Of a stretch of DNA of 6,020 nucleotides, positions 1 to 6,020 are shown one piece after another; the stretch's first letter is position 1; each line of letters begins with the position of its first letter. The notes below the pieces were generated by a model. It saw only the letters and a program-made list of their open reading frames with translations. It had not been told where the DNA came from and ran no database searches. Source of the DNA: Sulfuritalea sp. (GTDB lineage Bacteria > Pseudomonadota > Gammaproteobacteria > Burkholderiales > Rhodocyclaceae); the NCBI GenBank assembly GCA_021738105.1, contig JAIPCS010000194.1:1-6020 (forward strand), read 5' to 3'. The position numbers and the translations under genes were made by a program.

Positions 1-240
1 CTGACCGAAATCGCTGACATCAATGCAGCCTTCAGCACCGAATTCTCGGATGAGCATTTCGATACCATCGGCGGGTTGGTGATCCATCACCTCGGACGTC
101 TGCCCAAGCCCAACGAAATCGTCAACGTTGATGGCCTGCGACTGCAAGTGCTGCGCGCAGACAGCCGCCGAGTGCATACCCTGCTGGTCGATCCGCAAAA
201 GGATTTGCCACTGCCTGCGCCTCCCGCCACGGCAGAATGA
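1..240 (+). CDS. corC: CorC/HlyC-family protein, C-terminal fragment (5' end outside window)
   Basis: Frame 1 is open from the left edge to a TGA at 238-240 and gives 79 residues. It carries the hallmark end of the CorC/HlyC transporter-associated domain: FSDEHFDTIGGLV, then a LGRLP turn, then LRLQVLRADSRRVHTLLV. In this family (two CBS domains followed by this domain; YbeX/CorC in E. coli) the protein is cytosolic and has been linked to magnesium/cobalt efflux and, more recently, to ribosome-related functions; the exact role is unsettled. The CBS domains would lie upstream and are not visible. The stop overlaps the lnt start by ATGA, and corC followed by lnt is a widely conserved order in proteobacteria, which supports the assignment. 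After the domain there is a short Pro/Ala-rich tail (LPLPAPPATAE). The family assignment is firm; paralogues with the same C-terminal domain exist, so the symbol rests partly on the neighbour. Confidence 0.9.
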   Translation: MTEIADINAAFSTEFSDEHFDTIGGLVIHHLGRLPKPNEIVNVDGLRLQVLRADSRRVHTLLVDPQKDLPLPAPPATAE

Positions 241-1778
241 CCGTGCGGCCGGCCGCCCTGTTTGCCACGGCGGTAGCCTTGGGCGCGCTCTGCGTGCTGG
301 GCTTTGCGCCGTTTGGAAACACCCTCTCATCGCTCTTCGGCGGAAATTACGCCACAAGCTTCCCCGTCTGGCCAGCGCCGACTTTTGCGCTGGGCGGCCT
401 GTTCTACCTCTGGCGCAAAGCGTCAAGCACACGCGAAGCGATCTTGCTCGGACTGGCCTGGGGCGCGGGTTGTTTCCTGTTCGGTGTTTCCTGGATATAC
501 GTCAGCCTGTCGCAGTTTGCCGGCCTTGCACCGCTCGCCGCAGCTGGCGCGACCGTGCTGTTCTGCTTCTACCTTTCCCTGTTTCCGGCACTGGCCGGCG
601 GGCTTTTCTACCGCGGGCGCCGGGGCACGACGCGCGATGTGTGGTTGTTTTCCGGCCTGTGGACCTTAAGCGAATGGCTGCGCGGAACACTGTTTACCGG
701 CTTCCCCTGGCTGGCAATCGGCTATTCCCAGAGCCCACCGAGTCCCTTGGCGGGCTGGGCGTCGGTTCTCGGTGTGTATGGGGTCGGTTTCATCGTCGCA
801 CTGATCGGCGGTTTACTGGGCCAGATGGCCTTCACGGGCTGGCGCAAGACCGGGCCATGGCTTGCCGTGTTGCTACTACTGGGTCTGGGTGGCGTGCTGC
901 GCAGCATGGACTGGACGCAGCCGAGCGGCGCGCCGGTAAGCGTCAGCCTCCTGCAGGGCAATGTGCCGCAAAGTCTGAAGTGGGATCCGAAACGGCTGCC
1001 ACTGTCAGTGGAGACCTATCTGCGGCTGGCCCAGGCCAATCCGGCGGCTCTCACAGTACTTCCCGAAACCGCTCTGCCGCTCTATTTCAGTGAAGTCCCA
1101 CGCGACGTGTTGCGCGGCCTGACACGTCACGGCGATGCCCTGATCGGGGTGGCCGTCACCACGACGGATGGCGGCTACACCAATGGTGCCGTCGCACTTA
1201 CGCCAAAACTTGTCGCCAGCGCCTACGCCAAACGCCATCTGGTGCCCTTCGGCGAATATGCGCCCCCCGGCTTCGCCTGGTTCTTCCGCTTTGCGCACAT
1301 CCCGATGTCGGACTTTACGGCCGGCAGGCCCCGGCAGGAAGCACTGACGGTTGCCGGTCAGCGCATTGGACCGAACATCTGCTACGAAGATCTGTTTGGC
1401 GAGGAATTGCTCGCGGCGTTACCCGCCGCCACCCTGCTGGTGAATCTTTCCAATACCGCCTGGTTCGGAGATTCGTTGGCACAACCTCAGCATCTGCAAA
1501 TCGCCCAGTTGCGCGCCATCGAGACCGGCCGCGAAATGCTGCGTGCCACCAATACCGGAATGACGGCCAGGGTGCGTGCCGATGGCACCATCGCCGCCTC
1601 CCTTCCGCCGTTTACCTCCGCAGCGCTGGTGGTTCAGCCCCAGGGCCACCCCGCCCTGACACCGTACGCCCGATGGGGCAACTTGCTGGTCTTGCTGATC
1701 GCCATCGGTGCCAGCCTGACGGCGCTGCGTCGGGGAAAACCTAGAGCTTGTAGGCCGCCAGATCGATTGTCAGCGTAG
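237..1778 (+). CDS. lnt: Apolipoprotein N-acyltransferase
   Basis: This 513-residue protein matches the usual length of Lnt (about 510). Lnt is an inner-membrane enzyme that transfers an acyl chain from phospholipid to the N-terminal cysteine amine of apolipoproteins, the last step of lipoprotein maturation before Lol export. About 220 N-terminal residues form several hydrophobic segments (for example 5-25, 68-90, 96-122, 170-198, 207-221), starting with the family-typical LGFAPFG. A periplasmic carbon-nitrogen hydrolase domain follows (about 234-470), beginning VSLLQGNVPQSLKWD. The nitrilase-type catalytic triad is visible: Glu277 in LPETALP, Lys332 in YAKRHLVPFGEYAP, and Cys382 in GPNICYEDLF; Glu340 matches the additional conserved glutamate. 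A last hydrophobic helix lies at about 482-497. The ATG overlaps the corC stop (ATGA), which suggests translational coupling. The final 13 residues overlap the convergent gene at 1741-2055. All key residues are present, so it should be active. Confidence 0.97.
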   Translation: MTVRPAALFATAVALGALCVLGFAPFGNTLSSLFGGNYATSFPVWPAPTFALGGLFYLWRKASSTREAILLGLAWGAGCFLFGVSWIYVSLSQFAGLAPLAAAGATVLFCFYLSLFPALAGGLFYRGRRGTTRDVWLFSGLWTLSEWLRGTLFTGFPWLAIGYSQSPPSPLAGWASVLGVYGVGFIVALIGGLLGQMAFTGWRKTGPWLAVLLLLGLGGVLRSMDWTQPSGAPVSVSLLQGNVPQSLKWDPKRLPLSVETYLRLAQANPAALTVLPETALPLYFSEVPRDVLRGLTRHGDALIGVAVTTTDGGYTNGAVALTPKLVASAYAKRHLVPFGEYAPPGFAWFFRFAHIPMSDFTAGRPRQEALTVAGQRIGPNICYEDLFGEELLAALPAATLLVNLSNTAWFGDSLAQPQHLQIAQLRAIETGREMLRATNTGMTARVRADGTIAASLPPFTSAALVVQPQGHPALTPYARWGNLLVLLIAIGASLTALRRGKPRACRPPDRLSA

Positions 1779-2055
1779 GCCGCGCCATGGCCCGCAAGGC
1801 GGCGCAGAGAAAGCGGCGCGCGTCCGGCGACAGCGGTGTGTAGTCGGTGGCCTTGAAGTTCTGGGCAAGCAGCAGAATCTGGTCGACCAGCAACATTTTC
1901 CCCATCGGATTCGGCGTTTCCAGTCCGGCCGACACAAATGTGTCGGCAATCCAGCTTCGTGCGCTGGCGGCGTCGAATGCGGACAGATCCTCCGCCCCCA
2001 AAGAGAATTCGTAACGTTCGCCATTCTTCAAAATCACGCTGACTTGATGGTCCAT
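1741..2055 (-). CDS. Small conserved-looking protein of unknown function, convergent to lnt
   Basis: This 104-residue minus-strand ORF runs from ATG (complement of 2053-2055) to TAG (complement of 1741-1743). I do not recognise the family. Two things argue that it is real. It has a strong Shine-Dalgarno (AAAAGGAG, 8 bases before the start), and it fills the only lnt-glyQ space not covered by plus-strand coding. The composition is that of a soluble globular protein: no signal peptide, no membrane segment, one cysteine (Cys84). The start MDHQVSVILKNGERYEFSL looks like a beta hairpin. An acidic/alanine-rich helix follows (about 21-43), then a helical MGKMLLVDQILLLAQNF (51-67), then a basic helix (about 78-92). 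There is no catalytic or metal-binding motif that I can name. It overlaps the 3' end of lnt tail to tail by 38 bases and is transcribed divergently from glyQ. It is probably monocistronic within this window. Function unknown. Confidence 0.8.
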   Translation of the reverse strand: MDHQVSVILKNGERYEFSLGAEDLSAFDAASARSWIADTFVSAGLETPNPMGKMLLVDQILLLAQNFKATDYTPLSPDARRFLCAALRAMARPTLTIDLAAYKL

Positions 2056-2063
2056 CAGTACCG

Positions 2064-2071
2064 CTCCTTTT
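2064..2071 (-). promoter_or_regulatory. Strong ribosome binding site of the small minus-strand gene
   Basis: Read on the minus strand this is AAAAGGAG, placed with eight bases (CGGTACTG) between the AGGAG core and the ATG whose complement is at 2053-2055. It is the clearest Shine-Dalgarno in the window. It fixes the start of the 104-residue gene and is the main sequence evidence that this ORF is translated. Confidence 0.75.
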
Positions 2072-2176
2072 GCATAAGGTTCAATAGGCGGATGATACCG
2101 GATGCTGCCGTGATCCTTCCCACCGGTTTCACGCTGACAGGCATGCGCATCGCTCTAGCTCCGCGTCGAAACCCGG

Positions 2177-2182
2177 TAAAAT
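2177..2182 (+). promoter_or_regulatory. Candidate -10 box for glyQS
   Basis: TAAAAT differs from the sigma-70 consensus TATAAT at one base and would start transcription near 2189, leaving a leader of about 25 bases before glyQ. The matching -35 position (about 2154-2159, TCTAGC) is poor; the better -35-like CTGACA at 2134-2139 is too far away. The assignment therefore rests on the -10 match and the location only. Confidence 0.35.
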
Positions 2183-2202
2183 CAACGTCTTTGCGAAATA
2201 AC

Positions 2203-2206
2203 AGGG
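2203..2206 (+). promoter_or_regulatory. Ribosome binding site of glyQ, inside a possible hairpin
   Basis: AGGG lies seven bases before the glyQ ATG at 2214 and is the only Shine-Dalgarno-like run there. Its GGG begins GGGTTT (2204-2209), which is complementary to AAACCC at 2223-2228 in codons 4-5 of glyQ. This would put the start codon in a 13-base loop. The pairing is short and may be chance. Confidence 0.4.
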
Positions 2207-2213
2207 TTTCCCG

Positions 2214-3143
2214 ATGAACCAAAAACCCACGTTCCAGGAAGTCATCCTGCGCTTGCAGGATTTCTGGAACACGCAGGGCTGCGCCCTGCTGCAGCCATAC
2301 GACATGGAAGTCGGTGCCGGCACCAGCCACACCGCCACTTTTTTGCGTGCCCTCGGCCCCGAGCCGTGGAAGGCCGGCTATGTGCAACCGTCGCGCCGCC
2401 CCAAGGACGGTCGCTATGGTGAAAATCCCAACCGCATGCAGCACTACTACCAGTATCAGGTCGTGCTCAAGCCGGCGCCGTCGAACATCCTCGAGCTCTA
2501 CCTCGGCTCACTCGAAGCGCTGGGTTTCGATCTCAAGCAAAATGACATCCGGTTCGTCGAGGACGACTGGGAAAACCCGACACTGGGCGCCTGGGGTCTG
2601 GGCTGGGAAGTCTGGTTGAATGGCATGGAAGTGACCCAATTCACCTATTTCCAGCAAGTCGGCGGCATCGACTGCAAACCCATCACCGGCGAGATCACCT
2701 ACGGACTCGAGCGCCTGACGATGTATCTGCAAGGCGTCGAAAATGTCTACGACCTGGTGTGGACACCGGGACTGAGCTATGGCGATGTGTATCGCCAGAA
2801 CGAAGTCGAGCAATCCGCCTACAACTTCGAACACAGCGATGCAGACTTCCTGTTCACCGCCTTTGGCGCACATGAAAAGCAGGCCCAGCACCTGATAGCG
2901 CAACAACTCGCGCTGCCGGCCTATGAACAAGTCCTGAAAGCCGCACACAGCTTCAATCTGCTCGATGCGCGCGGCGCGATTTCGGTCACCGAGCGCGCCG
3001 CCTACATTGGACGCATCCGCAATCTCGCGCGCAGCGTCGCCCAAAGCTATCTCGACAGCCGTGCCCGACTGGGCTTCCCCATGGCTTCCCGGGCACACGC
3101 CGAAGAAGTACTTGCCCAACTCGACGCCAGGAAAGCGGCATGA
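2214..3143 (+). CDS. glyQ: Glycyl-tRNA synthetase alpha subunit
   Basis: The 309-residue product is the catalytic alpha subunit of the bacterial alpha2beta2 glycyl-tRNA synthetase (EC 6.1.1.14), a cytosolic class II enzyme that activates glycine with ATP and charges tRNA-Gly together with GlyS. The family signature runs almost without a break: [18 protein letters not shown] (6-23), [13 protein letters not shown] (25-37), the motif 2 region [20 protein letters not shown] (59-78) with Arg61/Arg62, [20 protein letters not shown] (114-133), and motif 3 [14 protein letters not shown] (162-175) with Arg167. The C-terminal helical part (about 215-305) includes [14 protein letters not shown]. Length is normal for the family (about 300). 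The ATG is fixed by the conserved N-terminus and a modest AGGG. Its TGA overlaps the glyS ATG, so the two subunits are probably made by coupled translation, as fits a fixed-ratio complex. Confidence 0.98.
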   Translation: MNQKPTFQEVILRLQDFWNTQGCALLQPYDMEVGAGTSHTATFLRALGPEPWKAGYVQPSRRPKDGRYGENPNRMQHYYQYQVVLKPAPSNILELYLGSLEALGFDLKQNDIRFVEDDWENPTLGAWGLGWEVWLNGMEVTQFTYFQQVGGIDCKPITGEITYGLERLTMYLQGVENVYDLVWTPGLSYGDVYRQNEVEQSAYNFEHSDADFLFTAFGAHEKQAQHLIAQQLALPAYEQVLKAAHSFNLLDARGAISVTERAAYIGRIRNLARSVAQSYLDSRARLGFPMASRAHAEEVLAQLDARKAA

Positions 3144-5260
3144 ACATGAGTGAGACCCGCAATCTGCTCGTCGAACTCTTCGTCGAGGAACTGCCGCCGA
3201 AGGCACTGAAGAATCTTGGTGAAGTTTTTGCTGACAAGGTCTTCAACAGGCTGATTCAGCACCAACTCAAGCTACGCGACCCACACGGAATGAAAACCTT
3301 TGCGAGTCCGCGGCGCCTTGCCGTGTTCATTCCAGATGTCATGTCTCGTGCCGTCGACAGACTTGAATCGCTGAAACTGATGCCGGCCAAAATCGGACTC
3401 GACCCCAGTGGGAATGCGACACCGGCGTTGTTGAAAAAACTATCCGGTCTTGGGGAGGATGCTTCGGTTGTTGCTCAATTGCGCCGCGAATCCGACGGGA
3501 AGGCTGAAGTCCTTTATCTTGACCGCAAGGTCGATGGGGCAACGCTGGCTCAGGGACTGCAAAATGCGCTCGAAACAGCGCTCGCGGCTTTGCCGATTCC
3601 GAAAGTCATGAGCTATCAACTCGCGGACGGCTGGACCAGTGTGAACTTCGTGCGCCCGGCGCACGGTCTGGTCGCTCTGCATGGCAGTGAAGTCGTTCCG
3701 GTTTCCATTCTCGGTTTGCAGGCGAGCAACAGCACCCGCGGTCATCGCTTCGAAGCCAGCCTCGATCCTGTCGTGCTGAGGAATGCAGACAGCTACGCGC
3801 AGCAGCTCGAAACCGAAGGCGCGGTCATTGCCAGCTTCGACGATCGTCGTAAAGAAATTGAGCGTCAGCTCGCGCTCGCGGCACAACACGCCGGTGCCCA
3901 GCCGATCGAGGATGACGCACTGCTCGACGAAGTCACCGGACTGGTCGAGCACCCGAATGTGCTGGTCGGTCAGTTCGAGGAAGCCTTTCTTGACGTGCCG
4001 CAGGAATGTCTGATCCTGACCATGAAGGCCAATCAGAAGTACTTCCCCTTGCTCGACAAGTCGGGCAAGTTGACCAACAAGTTCCTGATCGTCAGCAACA
4101 TCAAACCCGCCGACCCCGGCAACGTGATCGGCGGCAACGAACGCGTGGTGCGCCCGCGTCTCGCCGATGCCAAGTTTTTCTTCGACCAGGATCGCAAGAA
4201 GTCGCTGGCTGACCGGATTCCCGGCCTGGCAAAAGTGGTCTATCACAACAAGCTCGGCACCCAGGGCGAGCGCACCGAGCGCGTCGCTGCGATCGCCAGC
4301 ACCATCGGTGCACAACTGGGCGGCGAGGCCCTGTCGCAGAAGGCCGACCAGGCTGCCTTGTTGGCCAAGGCCGATCTGCTCACCGACATGGTGGGCGAAT
4401 TCCCCGAATTGCAGGGCATCATGGGCCGCTACTACGCACTGCATGACGGCTTGCCCGCCGACATCGCCGATGCGATCGAAGATCACTACAAGCCGCGTTT
4501 CGCCGGCGACAGCCTGCCGCGCAATCGCGTCGGGCTCGTGGTTGCGCTGGCCGACAAACTGGAAACCCTGGTCGGCATGTTCGGCATCGGCCTGACGCCG
4601 ACCGGCGACAAGGATCCGTTTGCCTTGCGCCGTCACGCGCTGGGGGTGATTCGCATGCTCAGCACCGAAGATCTCGATCAGCCGCTGGACAAACTGCTGG
4701 CGATTGCGACAACTGCTTTCGACAGGATTGACGGATTTAAAGATGCCGAAACGCTACTCGCCGACTTCATCTACGAACGCCTTGCCGGCAGTCTGCGCGA
4801 ACAGGGCTACTCGGCGCAGGAAGTGGATGCCGTGGTCAGCCTGCGGCCGCAACGTTTGGGTGACATTCCCAAACGCCTGACCGCCGTGCGTGCCTTCGCT
4901 GCGTTGCCGGAAGCGGAGAGCCTCGCCGCTGCCAACAAGCGCGTCGGCAACATTCTGAAAAAAGTCGGCGCTGGCGAGACGGCCAAGGTCAACACGGCGC
5001 TGCTCAAGGAGCCGGCCGAAGTCGCGCTCAACACCGCGTTAACGCAGGCAAAGCCGCTGGCCGACAGCGCGTTCAGCGAGGGCGATTACACGTCGTCTCT
5101 GCTGGCGTTGGCGACACTGCGCGATCCCGTTGACAGCTTCTTCAACGACGTCATGGTCAACTGCGAAGACGAGGCGCTGCGTGCCAATCGGCTGGGACTT
5201 CTGGCCGAGTTGCACGTCGCGATGAACCGGGTTGCCGATCTATCGAAACTTTCTGTGTAA
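3140..5260 (+). CDS. glyS: Glycyl-tRNA synthetase beta subunit
   Basis: This 706-residue protein is slightly longer than E. coli GlyS (689). The beta subunit binds tRNA-Gly and is needed for aminoacylation by GlyQ. Visible family blocks are [19 protein letters not shown] near the start, FASPRRLAV (about 54-62), [20 protein letters not shown] (about 265-284) and [12 protein letters not shown] (about 292-303). They continue with the HD-like central region [20 protein letters not shown] (about 412-431), [19 protein letters not shown] (about 489-507), and a C-terminal DALR-type anticodon-binding region with [19 protein letters not shown] (about 667-685). The reading frame is intact. Two starts are possible. 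ATG at 3140 overlaps the glyQ stop (ATGA); ATG at 3146 would give MSETRN and sits 10 bases after AGGAAAG (3129-3135), against 4 bases for the first. The choice shifts the protein by two residues only. No terminator-like U-tract follows. Confidence 0.98.
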   Translation: MNMSETRNLLVELFVEELPPKALKNLGEVFADKVFNRLIQHQLKLRDPHGMKTFASPRRLAVFIPDVMSRAVDRLESLKLMPAKIGLDPSGNATPALLKKLSGLGEDASVVAQLRRESDGKAEVLYLDRKVDGATLAQGLQNALETALAALPIPKVMSYQLADGWTSVNFVRPAHGLVALHGSEVVPVSILGLQASNSTRGHRFEASLDPVVLRNADSYAQQLETEGAVIASFDDRRKEIERQLALAAQHAGAQPIEDDALLDEVTGLVEHPNVLVGQFEEAFLDVPQECLILTMKANQKYFPLLDKSGKLTNKFLIVSNIKPADPGNVIGGNERVVRPRLADAKFFFDQDRKKSLADRIPGLAKVVYHNKLGTQGERTERVAAIASTIGAQLGGEALSQKADQAALLAKADLLTDMVGEFPELQGIMGRYYALHDGLPADIADAIEDHYKPRFAGDSLPRNRVGLVVALADKLETLVGMFGIGLTPTGDKDPFALRRHALGVIRMLSTEDLDQPLDKLLAIATTAFDRIDGFKDAETLLADFIYERLAGSLREQGYSAQEVDAVVSLRPQRLGDIPKRLTAVRAFAALPEAESLAAANKRVGNILKKVGAGETAKVNTALLKEPAEVALNTALTQAKPLADSAFSEGDYTSSLLALATLRDPVDSFFNDVMVNCEDEALRANRLGLLAELHVAMNRVADLSKLSV

Positions 5261-5268
5261 GCGCAGGA

Positions 5269-5321
5269 AACGCTGGAGCATGGGGTAAATTCCTCCCTGT
5301 TTTCCCCGTGTCCCCAGCGTT
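5269..5321 (+). repeat. Long imperfect inverted repeat between glyS and gmhB
   Basis: AACGCTGG (5269-5276) is perfectly complementary to CCAGCGTT (5314-5321). Inside it GCATGGGG (5278-5285) can pair with CCCCGTGT (5304-5311) with two G-U pairs, and AAA (5287-5289) with TTT (5300-5302), leaving a loop of ten bases. The result is one long, interrupted hairpin that fills most of the 82-base gap. No run of T follows, so it is not a standard intrinsic terminator. It could act as an mRNA-processing or stability element, or be part of a dispersed intergenic repeat. The stem is directly visible; the role is inferred. Confidence 0.5.
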
Positions 5322-5342
5322 CTCCGTGGTGAAATACTCTTC

Positions 5343-5876
5343 ATGAAACTAGTCATTCTCGACCGCGACGGCGTGATCAATCACGATTCCGACCAGTACA
5401 TCAAATCGCCCGAGGAATGGGAACCAATTCCCGGCAGCCTCGCCGCCATTGCACGACTCAATCAGGCCGGCTATCGAGTGATCGTGGCGACCAACCAGTC
5501 CGGCATCGGTCGTGGCTTGTTCGAGACCGATACGCTGGTCGCCATTCACGACAAAATGATCAGAGCGCTGGCGCAAGTCGGCGGACGAATCGACGCCATA
5601 TTCTTCTGTCCGCACACCAATGCCGATGCTTGCGATTGCCGCAAGCCGAAATCCGGCATGCTGAAAGAGATCGGTGCACGATACAACGTCGATCTCACCG
5701 ACACGCCCGCCATCGGCGATTCACTGCGCGACCTGCAGGCCGCCGTCGATGTCGGTGCACAACCCATGCTGGTGCTGACCGGAAAAGGTGCCATGACAGC
5801 CAAGGACCCGGGGTTGCCCGCCAATACCCTGGTGTTCGCGGACCTTGCCGGGGCGGCAGCACATATCGCACGTTAA
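5343..5876 (+). CDS. gmhB: D-glycero-beta-D-manno-heptose-1,7-bisphosphate 7-phosphatase
   Basis: This 177-residue HAD-superfamily phosphatase removes the 7-phosphate of heptose bisphosphate in the ADP-heptose pathway that feeds LPS inner core. Motif I is LDRDGVIN with the nucleophile Asp7 and acid/base Asp9. Motif II is VATNQSG with Thr50, followed by IGRG. Motif III lies in CRKPKSGM (Arg100, Lys101), and motif IV is AIGDSLRDLQAA with Asp126 and Asp130. The zinc loop typical of GmhB is present as Cys89, His91, Cys97 and Cys99 (CPHTNADACDC) and is shorter than the E. coli loop. The related histidinol-phosphatase domain of HisB shares these motifs, but the glyS neighbour, the stand-alone length and the LPS context favour GmhB. 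The ATG gives the standard MKLVILDRDG start, although only a weak GGTG lies about 11 bases upstream. It begins 82 bases after glyS on the same strand, so it may be a co-transcribed distal gene. Confidence 0.93.
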   Translation: MKLVILDRDGVINHDSDQYIKSPEEWEPIPGSLAAIARLNQAGYRVIVATNQSGIGRGLFETDTLVAIHDKMIRALAQVGGRIDAIFFCPHTNADACDCRKPKSGMLKEIGARYNVDLTDTPAIGDSLRDLQAAVDVGAQPMLVLTGKGAMTAKDPGLPANTLVFADLAGAAAHIAR

Positions 5877-5933
5877 CTTTCAAGCAGTGATCCGGCACCC
5901 CTGACGATGAAACACGTGAAAGGCGAATTGAAG

Positions 5934-5946
5934 CCCCCCCCCCCCC
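5934..5946 (+). repeat. Homopolymer run of 13 C
   Basis: Thirteen consecutive C follow AAG and precede ATCCCCGCCCC. Such a tract is prone to slippage, in replication and in sequencing, so its true length is uncertain. It lies 58 bases after the gmhB stop and upstream of whatever gene comes next. Confidence 0.85.
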
Positions 5947-5949
5947 ATC

Positions 5950-5965
5950 CCCGCCCCAGGGCGGG
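5950..5965. repeat. GC-rich perfect palindrome, terminator-like stem
   Basis: CCCGCCC (5950-5956) and GGGCGGG (5959-5965) form a perfect 7-base inverted repeat separated by CA; in RNA the loop would open to about four bases. The stem would be strong, but the sequence after it (CCTACCGG) has no T-run. It could end transcription of gmhB weakly, or be the palindromic core of a REP-like element. Confidence 0.5.
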
Positions 5966-6020
5966 CCTACCGGTCCGCTCGCTACGCTCGGCTATCAGCC
6001 GCCGCTCCGAGGAAGTTATT

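Larger units (their letters stand above)
2056..2213. other. Divergent intergenic region between the small minus-strand gene and glyQ
   Basis: These 158 bases separate two divergent genes, so they should hold promoters for both. Going right, a candidate glyQ -10 box is listed separately. Going left, TATCAT on the minus strand (complement of 2092-2097) could be a -10, but I see no good -35 before it. The region also has an 8-base palindrome ATGCGCAT (2143-2150) and an imperfect inverted repeat, ACCGGTTTC (2122-2130) against GAAACCCGGT (2168-2177, one extra C). I see no ORF, tRNA or clear terminator in it. Confidence 0.6.
5877..6020. other. Non-coding, repeat-rich right edge
   Basis: No convincing gene is seen in these 144 bases. 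A short open frame from ATG 5907 to the edge codes a Pro/Arg/Ser-rich string through the C-run and palindromes, with no recognisable domain. The minus strand is also open from the edge to 5880 but has no start in view and the same low-complexity character. The stretch holds a 13-base C run, a GC-rich palindrome, a CGCTCG direct repeat (5976-5981 and 5985-5990, three bases apart) and two nested inverted repeats, GGCT/AGCC (5990-5993, 5997-6000) and CTCGG/CCGAG (5987-5991, 6007-6011). It looks like the start of an intergenic repeat element that continues past the window. Confidence 0.5.

Noticed and set aside
128..1093. A 321-codon plus-strand open frame overlapping corC and lnt
   Set aside because: The translation is Arg/Cys-rich with no domain, and it is out of frame with the clearly conserved corC end and lnt.
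2056..2213. A T-box riboswitch controlling glyQS
   Set aside because: T-boxes are mainly found in Firmicutes and Actinobacteria. The leader here is short and shows no T-box consensus or terminator/antiterminator pair.
2508..3206. A 232-codon minus-strand open frame over glyQ
   Set aside because: It lies antisense to the conserved glyQ coding sequence, with no independent support such as a ribosome binding site or a recognisable product.
3440..4636. A 398-codon open frame on the minus strand inside glyS
   Set aside because: It is fully antisense to an intact, strongly conserved glyS. GC-rich codon use commonly leaves long open antisense frames, and its translation shows no family motif.
5950..5965. 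Confident intrinsic terminator for gmhB
   Set aside because: The stem is strong but no T-run follows on either strand, so only a terminator-like palindrome can be claimed.
5907..6020. Start of a new gene at ATG 5907, open to the right edge
   Set aside because: The frame runs through the C-tract and palindromes and gives a low-complexity Pro/Arg/Ser string. There is no clear Shine-Dalgarno and no similarity to an acyltransferase.
5880..6020. C-terminal end of a minus-strand gene entering from the right edge
   Set aside because: The frame is open for about 46 codons, but the translation is Arg/Gly-rich through the repeat sequence with no recognisable motif; the openness is explained by GC-rich composition.
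1..6020. A novel defence or mobile system in the window
   Set aside because: All plus-strand coding is accounted for by well-known housekeeping genes, and no nuclease, transposase, recombinase, toxin-antitoxin pair or CRISPR-like array is visible.

Overview
The window reads as ordinary chromosomal housekeeping DNA from a betaproteobacterium. The basis is gene content and order (corC-lnt, then glyQ-glyS-gmhB), fairly GC-rich coding sequence, a two-subunit bacterial glycyl-tRNA synthetase, and lipoprotein and LPS-core genes that imply a Gram-negative envelope. The genus cannot be fixed from the sequence alone; a Rhodocyclales- or Nitrosomonadales-like organism is a guess.

Layout, left to right. 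Positions 1-240 hold the C-terminal end of a CorC-type (CBS/transporter-associated domain) protein, entering from the left edge. Its stop overlaps the start of lnt (237-1778, apolipoprotein N-acyltransferase) in an ATGA junction, so the two are probably one operon. A small convergent gene of unknown function (1741-2055, minus strand, 104 residues) has a strong ribosome binding site and overlaps the 3' end of lnt by 38 bases. A 158-base divergent intergenic region (2056-2213) separates it from glyQ (2214-3143) and glyS (3140-5260), the alpha and beta subunits of glycyl-tRNA synthetase, which are also joined by an ATGA overlap. An 82-base gap with a long imperfect inverted repeat follows. Then comes gmhB (5343-5876), a HAD phosphatase of the ADP-heptose pathway. 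The last 144 bases are non-coding as far as can be seen: a run of 13 C, a perfect GC-rich palindrome and further short repeats, looking like the edge of an intergenic repeat that continues beyond the window.

Functionally, lnt completes maturation of outer-membrane lipoproteins, glyQS charges tRNA-Gly, and gmhB supplies heptose for LPS core. They are linked by conserved gene order more than by a shared pathway. I see no defence system, mobile-element gene, CRISPR array, tRNA or rRNA. The points most worth a second look are the small unrecognised convergent gene, the mutually exclusive pairings around the glyQ start, the hairpin between glyS and gmhB, and the repeat-like right edge.
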